DNA from: Streptomyces angustmyceticus
GTDB lineage: Bacteria; Actinomycetota; Actinomycetes; Streptomycetales; Streptomycetaceae
DNA length: 64,000 nt
Direction of reading: 5' to 3'
Assembly: GCF_019933235.1 (NCBI RefSeq)
Contig: NZ_CP082945.1
Span: 8,035,501-8,099,500 of the forward strand
The position numbers and the translations under genes were made by a program. Below, piece by piece: positions 62,321-64,000 of the stretch. How positions within the stretch are numbered: position 1 is the stretch's first letter; every line of letters begins with the position of its first letter. A model generated the notes under the pieces. The model was given only the letters and a program-made list of their open reading frames with translations, was not told the DNA's origin and did not search any database.

Positions 62321-63412
62321 CGCGAAACCGGGTGCCCGGTGTCGGGGGATACGTGGGTTGAGCTGGGTGTTTGGTGTTGCGCAGTGTGCTGAGCGGGGTG
62401 GTGGTTTTTGCTCAGTGTGGTTGGCGCGTCTATAGGTACCGGTGCTGGCCGGCTGGGTGAGGGCTGGGGCGGTGTGGGGTGTGGGTTGGTTCAGCGGGTG
62501 GTGAGGCGTTGCCAGAGCAGGTCGTGGTCGGCGGGTGCGAGGCGGGTCAGGTGGAGGCGGCGGGCGAGGTGGTGGAGGAAGGCGGTCTGCTGGGTGCGGG
62601 TCAGGGGGGTGGCGGGGGAGGCGGTCGAGGGTTGTGGCGAGGGTGAGGGTTTCGGGGTAGGTGATCAGGGTCCGGCAGGTCAGGGCGGGGGAGGCCGGGC
62701 TGTGGGTGAGGTGGGGGTTGGCGGTGGTGAGCTGGTGCAGGCGGGTGTGCCAGCGGGTGTGGAGGTGCTGGTGGTGGTCGTACCAGCGGGTGGTGATCGT
62801 GGTGGCCCAGCTCAGGGAGGCCGTGGTGGGCGGCCGGCGGGCGGTGAGGCGGGCGTGGGTGAGTTCGGGCAGGGTCCGGATGTCGAGGGGGATGCGCTGT
62901 CGGGGGTCGCTGGAGGCTTGATGGTGACGGGTGCAGATCATGGCCCGGGGCAGGTCGGGCGCGGGGTGGATCCACGCGGGGGCGGCGTGGTGGGGCGGGC
63001 GGCGCAGGGTGCAGGCGGGGCAGGCCGGCAGGGGCTGCACGGCGGGGACGAGGGGCTGCCAGCGGGCGGTGGCGGTGGGGGCGGTGGCGATGGTGGCGGG
63101 CGGGGGCCGGCGGGTCAGTGCGCGGTTGAGGTGGGCGGGCGGGATGCGGGTGAAGGCGGCCAGGCGGCGGGCGGCTTCGTTGCTGAGGTGGAGTTCGGTG
63201 GCGTGCGGGGCGGCGGGGGTGCCGGTGGCGGTGATGTGCAGGCCGTCCAGGAGGTGGGCGGGGGAGAGGTGGTAGGCGGCGGCGAGGCGGGTGAGGTAGG
63301 AGGCTGCCGTTTCGCGGGGCAGCGGTCGCACGCGCAGCGCGCCGGGCGGGCTGGGCCACATCGTGCCGGGCCGCACCGCGGGCGTGGGGCGGGCCTGGGT
63401 GGGGGCGGTCAC
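62318..63412 (-). CDS. tniQ: TniQ family transposition protein
   Basis: A 364-residue TniQ-domain protein starting at GTG 63412, overlapping the tniB stop by four bases. The N-terminal TniQ motif is VRPLPRETAASYLTRLAAAYHLSPAHLLDGL. A zinc-like Cys/His set follows (CPACTLRRPPHH, then W-I-H-P and CTRHHQ), and DHHQHLHTRWHTRLHQLTTANPH is typical of Streptomyces members. The C-terminal third is very rich in Pro, Arg and His. TniQ acts as a target or adaptor factor in Tn5053/Tn7-like transposition. Confidence 0.82.
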   Translation of the reverse strand: MTAPTQARPTPAVRPGTMWPSPPGALRVRPLPRETAASYLTRLAAAYHLSPAHLLDGLHITATGTPAAPHATELHLSNEAARRLAAFTRIPPAHLNRALTRRPPPATIATAPTATARWQPLVPAVQPLPACPACTLRRPPHHAAPAWIHPAPDLPRAMICTRHHQASSDPRQRIPLDIRTLPELTHARLTARRPPTTASLSWATTITTRWYDHHQHLHTRWHTRLHQLTTANPHLTHSPASPALTCRTLITYPETLTLATTLDRLPRHPPDPHPADRLPPPPRPPPPPDPPRTRRPRPALATPHHPLNQPTPHTAPALTQPASTGTYRRANHTEQKPPPRSAHCATPNTQLNPRIPRHRAPGFA

Positions 63413-64000
63413 CGGCCGGGGCGGGTGCGGCGGGCGGGGGTTCGGGGCCGGTAGTGCTCTTCGGCGAGGTGGTCCAGTGCGATGGTGTCCAGCAGGGTCT
63501 TGGTGATGCGTTCGGTGCCTTCGCAGATGGCTTCGATGGCGGCCTGGCGGATCAGGCGTGAGAGGCTGCCGATGCGTCCGGCGGTCCGTTCGTGCAGGTA
63601 CGGCGCCAGCCTGGGCAGGCTGCCGGTGCGGTGCGCGGTGAGGTCGAGGGCCGCTTCCAGGGCGGTGATCAGCTCGCGGAACGGCTCGCGGTGGCCGGCG
63701 CGGGCGGGCAGCGCTCCGCAGTCGATCAAAGAGGCGCGTCCGGCCAGCTGTGCGCCGCGTACTCCGCTGAAAACGGCGCTGGCGGTGACGTCGATGCCGG
63801 CGTAGACGAATGTGGCGCCGATACGTTCGGTGAGGTCCTTGAGCCAGTCGGCGGCCTCCGCGCCGCTGGAGGTACGCGGGTTGAGCCGGTGGATCTCGTC
63901 GATCAGCACGAGTGCGACGCCGGCCGTGGTGTAGGTGTGGCAGACGGCGGTCGTGATCTGCGCGGTGGTCATGCGGGCGGCCACGGGGATGCCGAGGTAG
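63409..64000 (-). CDS. tniB: TniB/TnsC-like AAA ATPase, partial
   Basis: The gene runs off the right edge, so its N-terminus with Walker A is outside. The visible part has Walker B VALVLIDEIHRLNPRTSSGAEAADWLKDLTERIGATFVYAGID, sensor-like segments, and RIGSLSRLIRQAAIEAICEGTERITKTLLD, as in TniB/TnsC regulators. It activates the transposase (TniA), which is expected beyond the window. Its stop overlaps the tniQ start. Confidence 0.85.
   Translation of the reverse strand, partial: YLGIPVAARMTTAQITTAVCHTYTTAGVALVLIDEIHRLNPRTSSGAEAADWLKDLTERIGATFVYAGIDVTASAVFSGVRGAQLAGRASLIDCGALPARAGHREPFRELITALEAALDLTAHRTGSLPRLAPYLHERTAGRIGSLSRLIRQAAIEAICEGTERITKTLLDTIALDHLAEEHYRPRTPARRTRPGR

Noticed and set aside
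62408..63454. Gly/Arg-rich 348-residue plus-strand frame at the right end
   Set aside because: Complement of tniQ; composition is that of a high-GC shadow frame.

Overview
The window is high-GC actinobacterial DNA with the style of a Streptomyces chromosome. Coding is dense, with GTG and TTG starts and ATGA/GTGA stop-start overlaps. Other markers are an LAxTG sortase-E-type wall protein, a DUF2180 mini-protein, a CYP/ferredoxin/reductase operon and a close relative of the Streptomyces streptothricin acetyltransferase. Most of it looks like an accessory or chromosome-arm region. No rRNA, tRNA or CRISPR array was seen.

Layout. Positions 1-5.7 kb hold an ABC exporter (ATPase tail plus a large FtsX-type permease) that meets a UvrA-like drug-resistance/repair ATPase head on, followed by a VOC protein. 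Positions 5.9-20.8 kb hold mixed housekeeping and secreted proteins: a CAP-domain protein, phosphatases, hydrolases, a DUF4232 lipoprotein, a heme N-hydroxylase of the YqcI/YcgG (GntA/DcsA) type, an H1-like DNA-binding protein, an LAxTG protein with a secreted paralogue, a ferredoxin-reductase-P450 operon, a hexapeptide acetyltransferase and a secreted TAP-type peptidase.

Positions 20.83-32.87 kb are the most striking part. A 21-bp AT-rich FUR-family-like (Zur-type) palindrome precedes a ten-gene, mostly translationally coupled operon. It encodes an ATP-grasp ligase, a DUF364 'heavy-metal chelation' protein, a CysK/SbnA-like PLP enzyme, a dipeptide-epimerase-like enolase, an MFS exporter, a methyltransferase and a complete peptide/nickel-type ABC importer. 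I read it as an NRPS-free metallophore synthesis, export and re-uptake system of unknown product. Positions 32.9-47 kb hold a RibD-like reductase, a P450/hydrolase pair, a MOSC-flavodoxin-reductase-[2Fe-2S] fusion, a DsbA-like protein without its cysteines, the streptothricin acetyltransferase, an HxlR/MFS divergent pair with a clear operator, a PIG-L deacetylase, a DUF2071 protein, a type-B carboxylesterase and a Tat-exported protein.

Positions 47.4-56.8 kb hold an IclR regulator, an orphan DhaL, and then the complete 4-hydroxyphenylglycine route: hydroxymandelate synthase, hydroxymandelate oxidase, HpgT-type aminotransferase and prephenate dehydrogenase. A PhyH-type Fe(II) dioxygenase and an EamA exporter lie among these genes, and no NRPS is visible. 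This suggests a small secreted product derived from Hpg. A CHMI-type tautomerase follows.

Positions 57-64 kb are decayed mobile DNA: a frameshifted hypothetical gene, a kinase run into a frameshifted tyrosine recombinase, a second recombinase with two frameshifts and a TAG nonsense codon, and then a Tn5053/Tn7-like element end with tniQ and tniB that leaves the window on the right.
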